A program made the translations under genes and the position numbers. From Hydrocarboniphaga effusa AP103 (GTDB taxonomy: Bacteria; Pseudomonadota; Gammaproteobacteria; Nevskiales; Nevskiaceae), in NCBI RefSeq assembly GCF_000271305.1, contig NZ_AKGD01000002.1, forward strand, positions 744,001-808,000: a stretch of DNA of 64,000 nt, given 5' to 3'. Below are positions 27,485-36,607 of this stretch, one piece after another (position 1 is the first letter of the stretch; each line of letters opens with the position of its first letter). The notes below the pieces were generated by a model. That model saw nothing but the letters and a program-made list of their open reading frames with translations, was not told the origin of the DNA and searched no databases.

Positions 27485-28198
27485 ATGAGTTCCACCACCC
27501 CGGCCCGGGCCGGCTCGGCGCAGGAAATCTACAGCCAGCTCAAGGCCCTGATCATGAGCTTCGAGCTGTATCCGGGCTCGCGGGTCACCGAAACCGAGCT
27601 GGCCGATCGCTTCAAGGTCAGCCGCACGCCGGTGCGCGAGGCCCTGCAGCGACTGCAACTCGAGGGATACCTGACGGTGCGGCCCAAGCAAGGCTGCTTC
27701 ATCCGTGAGATCGATATCGAGGAAATCGACCAGCATTACCAGGTGCGCATCGCACTGGAAATGTGCGCCGTCGAGCTGGCCTGTACGCACATGCCGGATC
27801 GGGCGCTCAAGGAACTCGCGCGGCAGTGGGACCCGGCATATCAGCCGACCGACGAGCAGGACGTGCAGGCGATGGCCGAACGCGACGAGGGTTTCCACAT
27901 CGCGCTCGCCGAGGGCAGCGGCAACTTCGTACTCGCCGATTACCTGCAGCGCGTGAACCACAGCATCCACATCATCCGCCGGCTCGATTTCACCAAGGAC
28001 ATGCGCGTCGACCTCACCTATATCGAGCACCACGCGGTTTGCCAGCACCTGCTCAAGCGCGATGCGATCGCGGCCCAGCAGGCGCTGACGCAGCACATCC
28101 GCCGCAGCCAGCAGGCCGCCAAGACCATCACGCTCGAGCAGCTCTCGCATGCGCGCGCCAAGGCGCGACAGCTGCAGCGGGATCGCTCGGTCGGTTAG
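27485..28198 (+). CDS. GntR-family regulator (FCD subfamily)
   Basis: The 237-residue protein has a winged helix (AQEIYSQLKALIMSFELYPG, ETELADRFKVSRTPVREALQ, YLTVRPKQGCFI) followed by an all-helical FCD ligand-binding domain with histidines and acids (FHIALAEGSGN, YIEHHAVCQHLLKRD) typical of a metal-supported carboxylate pocket. It is divergent from atzF and very probably represses the cluster until an intermediate is present; the palindromes around its promoter support this. Confidence 0.9.
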   Translation: MSSTTPARAGSAQEIYSQLKALIMSFELYPGSRVTETELADRFKVSRTPVREALQRLQLEGYLTVRPKQGCFIREIDIEEIDQHYQVRIALEMCAVELACTHMPDRALKELARQWDPAYQPTDEQDVQAMAERDEGFHIALAEGSGNFVLADYLQRVNHSIHIIRRLDFTKDMRVDLTYIEHHAVCQHLLKRDAIAAQQALTQHIRRSQQAAKTITLEQLSHARAKARQLQRDRSVG

Positions 28199-28345
28199 TC
28201 CTCGGCTCGGCGGCTGCGTCCGGGCGCTGTCTCGGCCGACTTCGCGGCAAAGCCCTCGCCACCAGGCTGTCGGTGGCAAAATGCCGGGCGCTTTCACGCC
28301 CCGATCGCCCCTTTCGGCGTGCCTCCACGAGTCTCAGTCCAACCC

Positions 28346-29245
28346 ATGTCCCATCGATTTGCCTCGTTCCGCCGTTTTGCTCCCGTCCTCTGCGGTCTCG
28401 CGCTCGGCGCAACGGCCTGGTCGCCGTTCGCGACCGCCATCGCGGAGGCTGCGGGGCCGCGTCCGGCGGCTCCGCTGAAGTCGGCCGCCAATCCGGAGTC
28501 CGAGCCGGCGCACGTGATTCCGGACACCTGCGCGCAGCCGGTGTATCCGCCCGAGGCGCAGGCCGCCGGCATCAAGGGCTCGGCCTTGCTGACGATCTCG
28601 GTCGCGATCGATGGGCGCGTCGAAAACGTGAGCGTCAAGCAAACCTCGGGCAACGCGCAGCTCGACGCCGCAGCGGTCGAGGCGATGAAGCAGTGCCGCT
28701 TCAGCCCGGCGACCAAGAACGGTGCGCCGGTGGCGAGCCAGAACGCGCTGCGCTACACCTTCCGCATCGATGAATCGACGCCCGAGCAGATCGCGGCGCG
28801 CAATCAGCTGCGCGCCATCATCGAGCTGCGCGGCATCGGCAAGCGCATCGATGCGGTGACGAGCCGCTGCGCCAAACTCGACGGCCTGGTTGCCGACAAC
28901 GCCAAACAAGCCGCGCTGCAGTGGCACCAGCGCAACGACGAGATCGTGAAGCGCACCGTGCAGCTGCAGGCCAGCGTGCTCAAGAGTTTTCGCCAGGCCG
29001 ACGATGCCAAGGCGGCCGATGAGAAGGAAGCCGCCTCGCGCACGGCGATCGAGGGGCTGATCGATCAGGGCGCGGCCACCGAGGCTGCCAGCATCGAAAG
29101 TGCGGGCGACGAAAGAGAAGAGCAGTGCCAGATTTTCAACAGCCGCACCGTCGGCGGCGAGTTCGATCTGCGTCGCCTGTATCCGGAGTTCGTGAGCCTG
29201 ATCGAAGCCGCGCCTGCGCCGTCGGCGCCGGCCAAGAAGAAGTAG
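28346..29245 (+). CDS. exported TonB C-terminal-domain protein
   Basis: The 299-residue protein has an N-terminal signal or anchor (about residues 1-40) followed directly by a TonB C-terminal domain: DTCAQPVYPPEAQAAGIKG, LLTISVAIDGRVENVSVKQT, LDAAAVEAMKQCRFSPATKN. A helical charged region (about 150-270) and a PAPSAPAKKK tail follow. The order is unusual: TonB has its domain at the C-terminus, after a proline-rich spanner. It is therefore unlikely to be a normal energy transducer. I start at MSHRFASF; an upstream ATG-like start at 28319 is possible. Confidence 0.75.
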   Translation: MSHRFASFRRFAPVLCGLALGATAWSPFATAIAEAAGPRPAAPLKSAANPESEPAHVIPDTCAQPVYPPEAQAAGIKGSALLTISVAIDGRVENVSVKQTSGNAQLDAAAVEAMKQCRFSPATKNGAPVASQNALRYTFRIDESTPEQIAARNQLRAIIELRGIGKRIDAVTSRCAKLDGLVADNAKQAALQWHQRNDEIVKRTVQLQASVLKSFRQADDAKAADEKEAASRTAIEGLIDQGAATEAASIESAGDEREEQCQIFNSRTVGGEFDLRRLYPEFVSLIEAAPAPSAPAKKK

Positions 29246-29266
29246 GGCCGGCGTCGGCGCACGCGC

Positions 29267-31198
29267 ATGGCCACGCGCGCATCGTCCGCTTCGTCATCGA
29301 ACCGCGCTGCGCTGCGCGTGCTGGCGATCATTCCGCCGATGACCCAGCTCAATACGCCGTATCCGTCGACGGCGTATCTGACCGGCTTTCTGCGCTCGCG
29401 CGGCATCGATGCGGTGCAGGAGGATCTGGCGCTGGCGCTCGTGCTGCAGCTGTTCTCGGCGCCGGGGCTCGACGCGATTCGCGAGCGCATCGACGAAGAC
29501 ACCGAGCCGACCGCCGCCATCGCGAACTTCTGCGAGCAGTTCGAGCGCTATCGGGCCACCATCGAGAGCGTGATCGGTTTTCTGCAGGGCCGAGATTCCA
29601 CGCTCGCGCATCGCATCGCCAGCCGTCGCTTTCTGCCCGAAGGGCCGCGCTTTTCGGCGCTCGACGTCTACGTCGATGACGAAGGCGGCGATCCACTGGC
29701 CTGGGCCTTCGGCGCGCTCGGCATGCAGGACCGGGCGCGGCATCTCGCGACGCTGTATCTGAACGATCTCGCCGACGTGGTGCGCGACGCGATCGACCCG
29801 CGCTTCGAGTTCGTGCGCTATGCCGAATCGCTCGCGCAGAGCCAGTCGAGTTTCGATCCGCTCGCGGCCGCGCTCGCAGCCGAGCCGAACCTGATCGACG
29901 AGATCCTGCAGGCGCTCGCGCTCGATGCGATCGAGCGGCATCGGCCACGGCTCGTGCTGCTCTCGGTTCCGTTTCCGGGCGCGGTCTACGCGGCGTTTCG
30001 GATCGCGCAGACGATCAAGGCCCATCATCCGCACATCGTGATTTCGCTCGGTGGCGGCTACGTCAACACCGAATTGCGTGAGCTCGCCGAGCCGCGCGTG
30101 TTCGACTACGTCGACATCGTGAGCCTCGATGCGGGCGAGCGTCCGCTGCTCGCGCTGATCGAGCATCTGCATGGCGAGCGCGGGCGCGACCGGCTCGTTC
30201 GCAGCTTCGTTCGCGACGATGCGGGCGTGGTGCGCTACGTCAACGCGGCCGAGCCCGACGTGCCGTTCAACGAAGTCGGCACGCCGACCTGGGACGGCCT
30301 GCCGCTCGACGGCTATCTGTCACTGCTCGACATGCTCAACCCGATGCACCGGCTGTGGTCGGACGGCCGCTGGAACAAGCTTACGATCGCGCATGGCTGC
30401 TACTGGAAGCAGTGCAGTTTCTGCGACATCAGCCTCGATTACATCTCGCGCTACGAAGCCGCGTCGGCGAGCGTGCTGGTCGATCGCATCGAGGCCATCG
30501 TCGCCGAAACCGGCCAGACCGGCTTTCACTTCGTCGACGAGGCCGCGCCGCCGAAAGTGCTCAAGGCGCTCGCGAACGAGCTGATCCGGCGCGGCGTTTC
30601 GATTTCGTGGTGGGGCAACATCCGCTTCGAAAAATCGTTCTCCGTCGAGCTTTGCGAACTGCTTGCGCAAAGCGGCTGCATCGCGGTGTCGGGCGGGCTC
30701 GAAGTGGCGTCCGATCGCCTGCTCAAGCTCATGAAGAAGGGCGTTTCGGTGCAGCAGGTCGCGCGCGTGACACGCGCATTTTCGGAGGCCGGCATCCTCG
30801 TGCATGCCTACCTGATGTACGGCTTCCCGACGCAAACCGTGCAGGACACCGTCGATGCGCTCGAATACGTGCGCCAGCTGTTCGAAGCGGGTTGCCTGCA
30901 GTCCGGCTTCTTCCATCGCTTCGCCTGCACGGTGCATTCGCCGGTCGGCAAGAATCCGCAGGAATACGGTGTCACGCTCGTGCCACCGCCGCCCGGCGGC
31001 TTCGCGAAGAACGACATCGGCTTCATCGATCCGACCGGCGTCGATCACGACACGCTCGGCCTCGCGCTCAACAAGGCGCTCTACAACTACATGCACGGCA
31101 TCGGGCTCGATGCGGACGTGCGCAGCTGGTTCGGCGTCAAGGTGCCCAGGACCACGGTCGGCGTCGACTTCATCGCTTCGGCACTCGAAGCCGGCTGA
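29267..31198 (+). CDS. B12-binding-domain radical SAM protein
   Basis: This 643-residue protein has an N-terminal segment starting ALRVLAIIPPMTQLNTPYPS, a cobalamin-binding-like Rossmann part (PRLVLLSVPFPGAVYAAF, VISLGGGYVNTELREL) and a radical SAM core. The cluster motif is HGCYWKQCSFCDI at about residues 376-388, i.e. C-x4-C-x2-C rather than the standard C-x3-C-x2-C; this spacing is known in a subset of B12-radical SAM proteins with GCYW. Later HAYLMYGFPTQT and a C-terminal 'elongator-like' region follow. The substrate is unknown. It begins 21 bp after the TonB-like gene. Confidence 0.85.
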   Translation: MATRASSASSSNRAALRVLAIIPPMTQLNTPYPSTAYLTGFLRSRGIDAVQEDLALALVLQLFSAPGLDAIRERIDEDTEPTAAIANFCEQFERYRATIESVIGFLQGRDSTLAHRIASRRFLPEGPRFSALDVYVDDEGGDPLAWAFGALGMQDRARHLATLYLNDLADVVRDAIDPRFEFVRYAESLAQSQSSFDPLAAALAAEPNLIDEILQALALDAIERHRPRLVLLSVPFPGAVYAAFRIAQTIKAHHPHIVISLGGGYVNTELRELAEPRVFDYVDIVSLDAGERPLLALIEHLHGERGRDRLVRSFVRDDAGVVRYVNAAEPDVPFNEVGTPTWDGLPLDGYLSLLDMLNPMHRLWSDGRWNKLTIAHGCYWKQCSFCDISLDYISRYEAASASVLVDRIEAIVAETGQTGFHFVDEAAPPKVLKALANELIRRGVSISWWGNIRFEKSFSVELCELLAQSGCIAVSGGLEVASDRLLKLMKKGVSVQQVARVTRAFSEAGILVHAYLMYGFPTQTVQDTVDALEYVRQLFEAGCLQSGFFHRFACTVHSPVGKNPQEYGVTLVPPPPGGFAKNDIGFIDPTGVDHDTLGLALNKALYNYMHGIGLDADVRSWFGVKVPRTTVGVDFIASALEAG

Positions 31199-31210
31199 GC
31201 GCTAACCCGA

Positions 31211-32839
31211 TCAGGTCCAGGCGCTCGTGCGCCAACCGGCCTCGCTCGCGTCGAGGCGATGCGTGAGCCCGATGCGATTCAAAAACGTTTCGTCGTGCGA
31301 AACCACGATCAGTGCGCCGCGATATTGCCGCAGCAGCGATTCCAGCGCCTGGATCGCGGCGAGATCGAGGTGGTTGTCGGGCTCGTCGAGCAGCAGCAGT
31401 TTCGCCGGGTCGTCCGTGTAAAGAGCGTGGGCCAGCGCGGCCTTGAGGCGTTCGCCGCCACTCAGCGACCGCACCGGAATCCGAATGCCTTGCTCGTCGA
31501 GGCCGAGCAGGGCGAGGCGGCTGCGCAAGTCCGCTTCGTCCGACGTGGCGTTGAGCGCGAGCATCTGTTCGAGCAGGCTGCGTCCGGAGTCGAGCAGCGA
31601 CAGGCTTTGATCGAGATAAGCGGCCTTCACCGAGATGACGCGGCGTGCGCCGGAGGGTGGCGAGTCAGTCGCGAGCAGCTTGAGCAGCGTCGATTTTCCG
31701 CTGCCGTTGGGGCCGGTCAATGCGAGCCTTTGCCCCTTTTTGAGCGTGAATTCGATGTGCCGGTATCGCGCCGCGACATGCGGGAGTTCGGCCGCGAACT
31801 CGACGATCGTGTCCGGAAGATGTCGATCGACCTCGGGCAGCAGCAGCGTTACTTCTGCATCGTCCTCGAGGCGCTGTGCGGCTTGCGCCACGCGCTGCGA
31901 AGCCGCCCGCCGCGATTCCTCGATGCGGGCCTGGGCTCGCGCCGCGCTGCTCTCGCTGCGACTTTTCTGCAGGCCGAGCAGGATCGGGGCCTGATTCGCC
32001 GTGGCCGCCTGTCTGGCGCCGCGAGACTGGCGCCGGTCCAGGCGCTCGCGCTGTTGCACGAGTTCGCGTTCCTCGCGACGCTTCTCGGCCTTGAGATGAT
32101 CGAGCTGCTGCCGTGCCTGCTCGCGCTCCTGTGCCTTGGCTTGCGCATAGAACGTGTAGCCGCCGCCATAGCGCTGGAGCCCGAGATTCGACAGCTCGAC
32201 GATGCAATCCATCGATTCGAGCAGGGCGCGATCATGGCTGATCGCGATGATTCCGCCGCTCCATCGGCGCAGGCGGTCGATCAGGGCCTTGCGATGCTCG
32301 CGATCGAGATGGTTGCTCGGCTCGTCGAGGATCAGCAGGTCGGCTGCAGAAAGGAAGGCTCCGCAAAGCGCAACCCGCATGGCTTCGCCGCCGCTGAGCC
32401 GGCTCGCGAGCGTGTCGGCGCCCAGATGTTCGAGCCCGCTGGCCGCGAGCTCCTGTTGCAGCTGCTGATGGATGTTCCAGCGATCACCGACGATGTCGAA
32501 ATCCGGCTGCGCCGTGCTGCCGCGTTCGATGCGACGCAGGGCGTCGAAGAGCGGCCGCAGGCCGGCCAGATCGACGACGGTCTGCTGGCTGTCGATGCTG
32601 ATCTGTTGCGCGACGTGGCGCACCTTGCCGATGCGCAGGCAGCGTCCGCTGCTGGGCTCGAGCGTGCCGGCGAGCATGCGCCCGAGCACGCTCTTGCCGA
32701 CACCGTTGCGCCCGACCAGGCCGGTATGCCGGGCGTCGAATCGCTCGTCGAGATCGGAAAAAAGAAGGCTGCCGTCGGGCAGTTGATGGGTGACGCCGTG
32801 CAGCGTCAACGAAACGTGATTCGTCGAAGGCTTCGCCAT
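31211..32839 (-). CDS. ABC-F family ATPase
   Basis: The 542-residue soluble protein has two ABC domains with Walker A GLVGRNGVGKS (about 41-51) and LTGPNGSGKST (second half), and signatures SRLSGGEAMR and RSLSGGERLK. The charged linker (KAQEREQARQQLDHLKAEKR) is the ABC-F P-site-tRNA-interaction motif region. There are no membrane segments. ABC-F proteins act on ribosomes, in translation quality control or antibiotic resistance. It is convergent with the radical SAM gene (12 bp). Confidence 0.92.
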   Translation of the reverse strand: MAKPSTNHVSLTLHGVTHQLPDGSLLFSDLDERFDARHTGLVGRNGVGKSVLGRMLAGTLEPSSGRCLRIGKVRHVAQQISIDSQQTVVDLAGLRPLFDALRRIERGSTAQPDFDIVGDRWNIHQQLQQELAASGLEHLGADTLASRLSGGEAMRVALCGAFLSAADLLILDEPSNHLDREHRKALIDRLRRWSGGIIAISHDRALLESMDCIVELSNLGLQRYGGGYTFYAQAKAQEREQARQQLDHLKAEKRREERELVQQRERLDRRQSRGARQAATANQAPILLGLQKSRSESSAARAQARIEESRRAASQRVAQAAQRLEDDAEVTLLLPEVDRHLPDTIVEFAAELPHVAARYRHIEFTLKKGQRLALTGPNGSGKSTLLKLLATDSPPSGARRVISVKAAYLDQSLSLLDSGRSLLEQMLALNATSDEADLRSRLALLGLDEQGIRIPVRSLSGGERLKAALAHALYTDDPAKLLLLDEPDNHLDLAAIQALESLLRQYRGALIVVSHDETFLNRIGLTHRLDASEAGWRTSAWT

Positions 32840-33076
32840 GCGAGCTCCAGTTCATGCCTGCGGCTTCCGCTGCGGATTGCAGGGAAGGCGACCGTGAAAC
32901 ACACGGTGGGCATTACTGGCGCATCGGACGAAACCCTCGTTACTGGTGGCGAGCCCGCATTGTAGACCGGCCGCATGCGGCTCACTAGCCGGCCGAACGC
33001 GCTTGAAGATAGTGAGCACTATCTATGCGAGCGACCGCAGGGCGCCGGGGGTGCATGACAGAAACGGCAGCGCGAC

Positions 33077-33693
33077 ATGAGCGAGCAGCGATCCGCATCG
33101 ATAGCGCCCTTGCTGAAGCTGACGGCGCAGACCCGACTGGCCTGCGGTATTCCCAAGACGTTTCTGGGCGATCGTTCAGTGTTCGATGCGATCGGCCTGA
33201 GCCAGCGGCGACCGAGGCTCAGCTGTTCCGCTACTACGGCTCGAAGTCGAACCTGTTTGGCGAAACCATCTTCAAGCCGCTCGACGAGCGCTTTCTTCGT
33301 TTCATCGACGCGCACAAGCCGATCACGCTTTCGGATGCAGAGATGAGCGAGCAGAAGGCCGTGTACACGAGCGAACTGCAGAGGTTCATCCGCACCAACT
33401 CGAAGATGTTCACATCGCTCGTCGCGGCCGAGATCTACGACGCGGGCACCGAGCACGGTGCAGAGCAGATGCGCGGGCGCCTGAAGGACAAGTCCGCGAT
33501 TGCGCCCGAATTGATGGTGCGGCCGGTGTTCCTGTCCGTTCTTTCGGCGGTGATGTTCCGCGACTGGATATTCCCGAAGAGCCTCGCGAACCCGGCGCGC
33601 ATTCGCCCCGGCCCGAGCGCTGGCGAACGATGCCGCACGGCATCGGCGCGGGCCGACATGCACCGGGAGCTCGACCACTATCTGCAGGCATAG
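33077..33693 (+). pseudogene. TetR-family regulator with decayed HTH
   Basis: From about 33216 one frame reads ATEAQLFRYYGSKSNLFGET and continues through a full TetR C-terminal domain to the stop at 33693. Upstream, where the DNA-binding helices should be, that frame has no good match, while pieces appear in other frames (SVFDAIGLSQ in one, SGRSFSVR in another). This fits at least two small indels in the HTH-coding part. It is probably a pseudogene; a sequencing error is the alternative. It may once have controlled the dienelactone hydrolase gene that follows. Confidence 0.65.
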
Positions 33694-33794
33694 CCTTAGC
33701 ACCAGAACCGGTAGTGCCAATTCGGGCGAATGACGCTACCGTTCGCGGGCGCCCGAACACGCCGGGCATTCCGAACACGATGAGGATTGAATCG

Positions 33795-34664
33795 ATGTGC
33801 GAAAACGACGATCTCGAATATTTTGCGCGGCGCAAGCAGGGGCTCACGCGTCGCAGCTTCGGCCTGACGGCGCTCGGTGCGGGCCTGTCCGTTGCGCTGC
33901 CCGGTATCGCGGCTGGGGTCGAGACCAAGGGCCGCGAGGTCGAGATCAAGACACCGGATGGCACCGCCGACGCGTACTTCGTGCATCCGGCCAAGGGCAA
34001 GCATCCGGCGGTGCTGATCTGGCCCGATATCTTCGGCCTGCGCCCCGCGTTCAAGGAGATGGCCACGCGGCTCGCGGAGTCGGGCTACGCGGTGCTCGTG
34101 GTCAACCCGTTCTACCGCACCAAGCGTGCACCGACCGCGGCCGAGCATGCCGACTTCAACGACCCGGCCACGCGCGAAGCGCTGCTGGCCCTGCGCGCGA
34201 GCCTGAGCCCGCAGACCGCGAAGACCGATGCCCAGGCTTTCGTCGCGTTTCTCGATCAGCAGAGCGCGGTCGACACCCGGCGCAAGATCGGCACCACCGG
34301 CTACTGCATGGGCGGCCCGCTCGTGGTGCAGACCGCGGCCGCGGTTCCGGAGCGCATCGGAGCGGGTGCCACCTTCCACGGCGGCGGCCTGGCGACCGAC
34401 AAGCCCGACAGCCCGCACCTGCTGATTCCGGGCATCAAGGCGCAGTTCCTGATCGCGATCGCCGAGAACGACGACGCCAAGGAGCCCGAGGCGAAGAACA
34501 CGCTGCGCGAGGCTTTCGCTAAGGCCAAGCTGCCCGCGGAGATCGAGGTCTATGCGGGCACCAAGCACGGCTGGTGCCCGACCGACGCGGCGGTCTACGA
34601 CCACGATCAGGCCGAGAAGGCCTGGGCGCGCCAGCTCGCGCTGTTCAAGCGCGCACTCGCGTAG
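33795..34664 (+). CDS. exported dienelactone hydrolase family protein
   Basis: The 289-residue alpha/beta hydrolase has nucleophile C171 in TGYCMGGP, as in dienelactone hydrolase, with acid and histidine near ENDDAKEP and TKHGWCP. The N-terminus carries a twin-arginine signal (LTRRSFGLTALGAGLSVALP, preceded by ARRKQG), so a periplasmic location is likely. I start at ATG 33795 with GAGG 8 nt upstream; ATG 33780 has no ribosome site. Confidence 0.88.
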   Translation: MCENDDLEYFARRKQGLTRRSFGLTALGAGLSVALPGIAAGVETKGREVEIKTPDGTADAYFVHPAKGKHPAVLIWPDIFGLRPAFKEMATRLAESGYAVLVVNPFYRTKRAPTAAEHADFNDPATREALLALRASLSPQTAKTDAQAFVAFLDQQSAVDTRRKIGTTGYCMGGPLVVQTAAAVPERIGAGATFHGGGLATDKPDSPHLLIPGIKAQFLIAIAENDDAKEPEAKNTLREAFAKAKLPAEIEVYAGTKHGWCPTDAAVYDHDQAEKAWARQLALFKRALA

Positions 34665-34673
34665 CGCGCGTGA

Positions 34674-35450
34674 TCATTCGACGTGCGCTCCGAAGCCGCT
34701 GCGGCCCGGAGCCACGTCGTCGCGCAGCGTGAGCGCCGGAATCTCGTAGTCGCCGAAATTCTGGCGGCGGAATGCGATCGGCGGCGTGCTCGCCAAGCTG
34801 TCGAGCCGTTCGCCGAGTGCCTCGCAAATGGCAGTGAAGCGCACCGCGTCCGTGCGGCCCGCGCGATGAACCAGATACGGCGGCAGCACGCTGAAGCCCG
34901 GGTAATGCAGCACGCCGTGATGGATCGGAAACAATAGATCGTCGATCGGCCCGTTGATGCCGCGCGACGCGTAGTGCGATTCCCAGCCGCCGGTGGTGAC
35001 GATCAGCATCGCCCGTTTGCCGCTCATACGGCCTTCGCCGTAGCGATCGCCCCAGTGCCGGTCCGAATGCTCGCCGACGCCGTAGGCGAACCCGCAGGCG
35101 TACACGCGATCGATCCAGCCCTTGAGGATCGCCGGCATCGTGAACCACCAGAGCGGGAACTGCAGGATCAGCATATCGGCCCAGCGCAGCTTATCCTGCT
35201 CGGCCGCGATGTCGGCGCTCTGCGTGCCGCTTTCATAAGCCTGCTTCGAGGCCATTGAAACGTCGAAGCGTTGGCCCGCTTCGAAGGCGAGGCTGTCCTG
35301 CGTGCCGATCAGCGGATTCCAGCGCATGGCGTAAAGATCGGACACCTGCACGCGGTGTCCGGCTGCCTGCAATCGGCGCACGGCGAAATCGCGCAGGGCG
35401 CCGTTGAGCGAACGTGGCTCCGGATGGGCATAGACGATCAGTACATTCAT
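34674..35450 (-). CDS. NAD(P)H:quinone oxidoreductase (flavodoxin-like fold)
   Basis: The 258-residue protein begins MNVLIVYAHPEPRSLNGALR and has DMLILQFPLWWFTMPAILKG and TTGGWESHYASRGINGPID, the pattern of the NQO1/MdaB/KefF flavodoxin-like quinone reductases that bind FAD or FMN. It detoxifies quinones by two-electron reduction. It is divergent from a LysR gene that likely controls it (102-bp shared promoter). Confidence 0.9.
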   Translation of the reverse strand: MNVLIVYAHPEPRSLNGALRDFAVRRLQAAGHRVQVSDLYAMRWNPLIGTQDSLAFEAGQRFDVSMASKQAYESGTQSADIAAEQDKLRWADMLILQFPLWWFTMPAILKGWIDRVYACGFAYGVGEHSDRHWGDRYGEGRMSGKRAMLIVTTGGWESHYASRGINGPIDDLLFPIHHGVLHYPGFSVLPPYLVHRAGRTDAVRFTAICEALGERLDSLASTPPIAFRRQNFGDYEIPALTLRDDVAPGRSGFGAHVE

Positions 35451-35507
35451 GGCGGCTCTCTTCAAAGGAAATGATGGGTCCCAGGCTAGGCGTGTCGCCG
35501 GTATAGT

Positions 35508-35530
35508 GGAAATGAATATCGTGAATATCC
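35508..35530. promoter_or_regulatory. AT-rich direct repeat in divergent promoter
   Basis: Two copies of TGAATATC occur in tandem just upstream of the LysR gene and opposite the quinone reductase gene. This is a plausible LysR binding region; a clear T-N11-A palindrome was not identified. Confidence 0.3.
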
Positions 35531-35552
35531 GCTATTGCCAGGGGCGATTCCC

Positions 35553-36446
35553 GTGAACAACTTGCGCCGTCTCGACCTGAATCTGCTGCTGACGCTCGAT
35601 GCGCTGCTGATCGAGCACAACGTGACGCGCGCGGCGCGGCGCCTGAACCTCACACAGTCTTCCGTGAGCGTGCAGCTCGCCAAGCTGCGCCGGGTGTTCG
35701 ACGATCCGCTGTTGTTGCCGGGGCCGCGTGGCATGTGGCCGACGGCGCACGCCGATGCCCTGCGCGAGCCCTTGCGCGAAGCCTTGCAGGCGCTCGAAGC
35801 CGTGGTCGCACCGGCCGCAAACTTCGACCCCGCAAAAGCGCGTCATGCCTTGCGCCTTGCTGCATCGGACTACACCGCCTCGACACTACTGCTGCCGCTG
35901 TTTCCGGCCCTGCGCGCTGCGGCTCCGCTGGCGAGTCTGGCCGTGCTTGGCCTCGATCCGGCCCGCATCGCACGCCAGGCCGAGCAGCGCGAAATCGATC
36001 TCGCGTTTCACACGCGTCACGACGCGCCGGCCAGCCTTCGCCAGCGCGTGTTGTACAAGGAGCGCTACGTGCTGGCCGGCCGTGTCGGTCATCCGCGTCT
36101 GCGGCGCAAGCCGACGCTGGCGCAATTCTGCAAGCTCGACCATGCGCTGGTCTCACCGGACGGCGGCGGTTTTCGCGGAGTGACCGATCAGGCGCTGGCC
36201 GCTCTAGGCCTGCAGCGCAACGTGGTCGCATCGGTGCCGCATTTCCTGCTGTTGTGCGCCATGCTCGCGACCACCGATCTCGTTGCCATGCTGCCGGAAC
36301 GCCTCGCTCGCACGGCGCCCGGGTTGCGCGTGGTGGAGCCCCCGATCGAAGTGCCGGGTTTCGAAATCGCCATGCTTTGGCACGAGCGATCGCATCGGGA
36401 CCCGGCTCACGTCTGGCTGCGTGAATTCATCGCGGCTTCTGTTTGA
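35553..36446 (+). CDS. LysR-family regulator
   Basis: The 297-residue protein opens with the LysR helix-turn-helix (LRRLDLNLLLTLDALLIEHN, VTRAARRLNLTQSSVSVQLA) of the NodD/LeuO-like branch, followed by a periplasmic-binding-like effector domain. I chose GTG 35553, preceded by AGGGG; a TTG at 35535 would add six residues. It is divergent from the quinone oxidoreductase gene and probably senses a quinone or aromatic compound. Confidence 0.9.
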   Translation: MNNLRRLDLNLLLTLDALLIEHNVTRAARRLNLTQSSVSVQLAKLRRVFDDPLLLPGPRGMWPTAHADALREPLREALQALEAVVAPAANFDPAKARHALRLAASDYTASTLLLPLFPALRAAAPLASLAVLGLDPARIARQAEQREIDLAFHTRHDAPASLRQRVLYKERYVLAGRVGHPRLRRKPTLAQFCKLDHALVSPDGGGFRGVTDQALAALGLQRNVVASVPHFLLLCAMLATTDLVAMLPERLARTAPGLRVVEPPIEVPGFEIAMLWHERSHRDPAHVWLREFIAASV

Positions 36447-36607
36447 AGCAGCTCACAGGCAATGGGCTTGGGCAGCGATTAGACAAGGCCGAAGGGCGAC
36501 GGAATGCGCGCCGGATCGTGGAGTCCAAAGTTCGCATGGGCAGACTCTCCCTTCCTCCCATGCACTCATCCAGTTGGAACATTGTTCGGAAAACCAGGAG
36601 GACTCTC

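Noticed and set aside
28346..29245. Canonical TonB energy transducer
   Set aside because: The TonB domain is at the N-terminal side without a proline-rich spanner and no exbBD is nearby.
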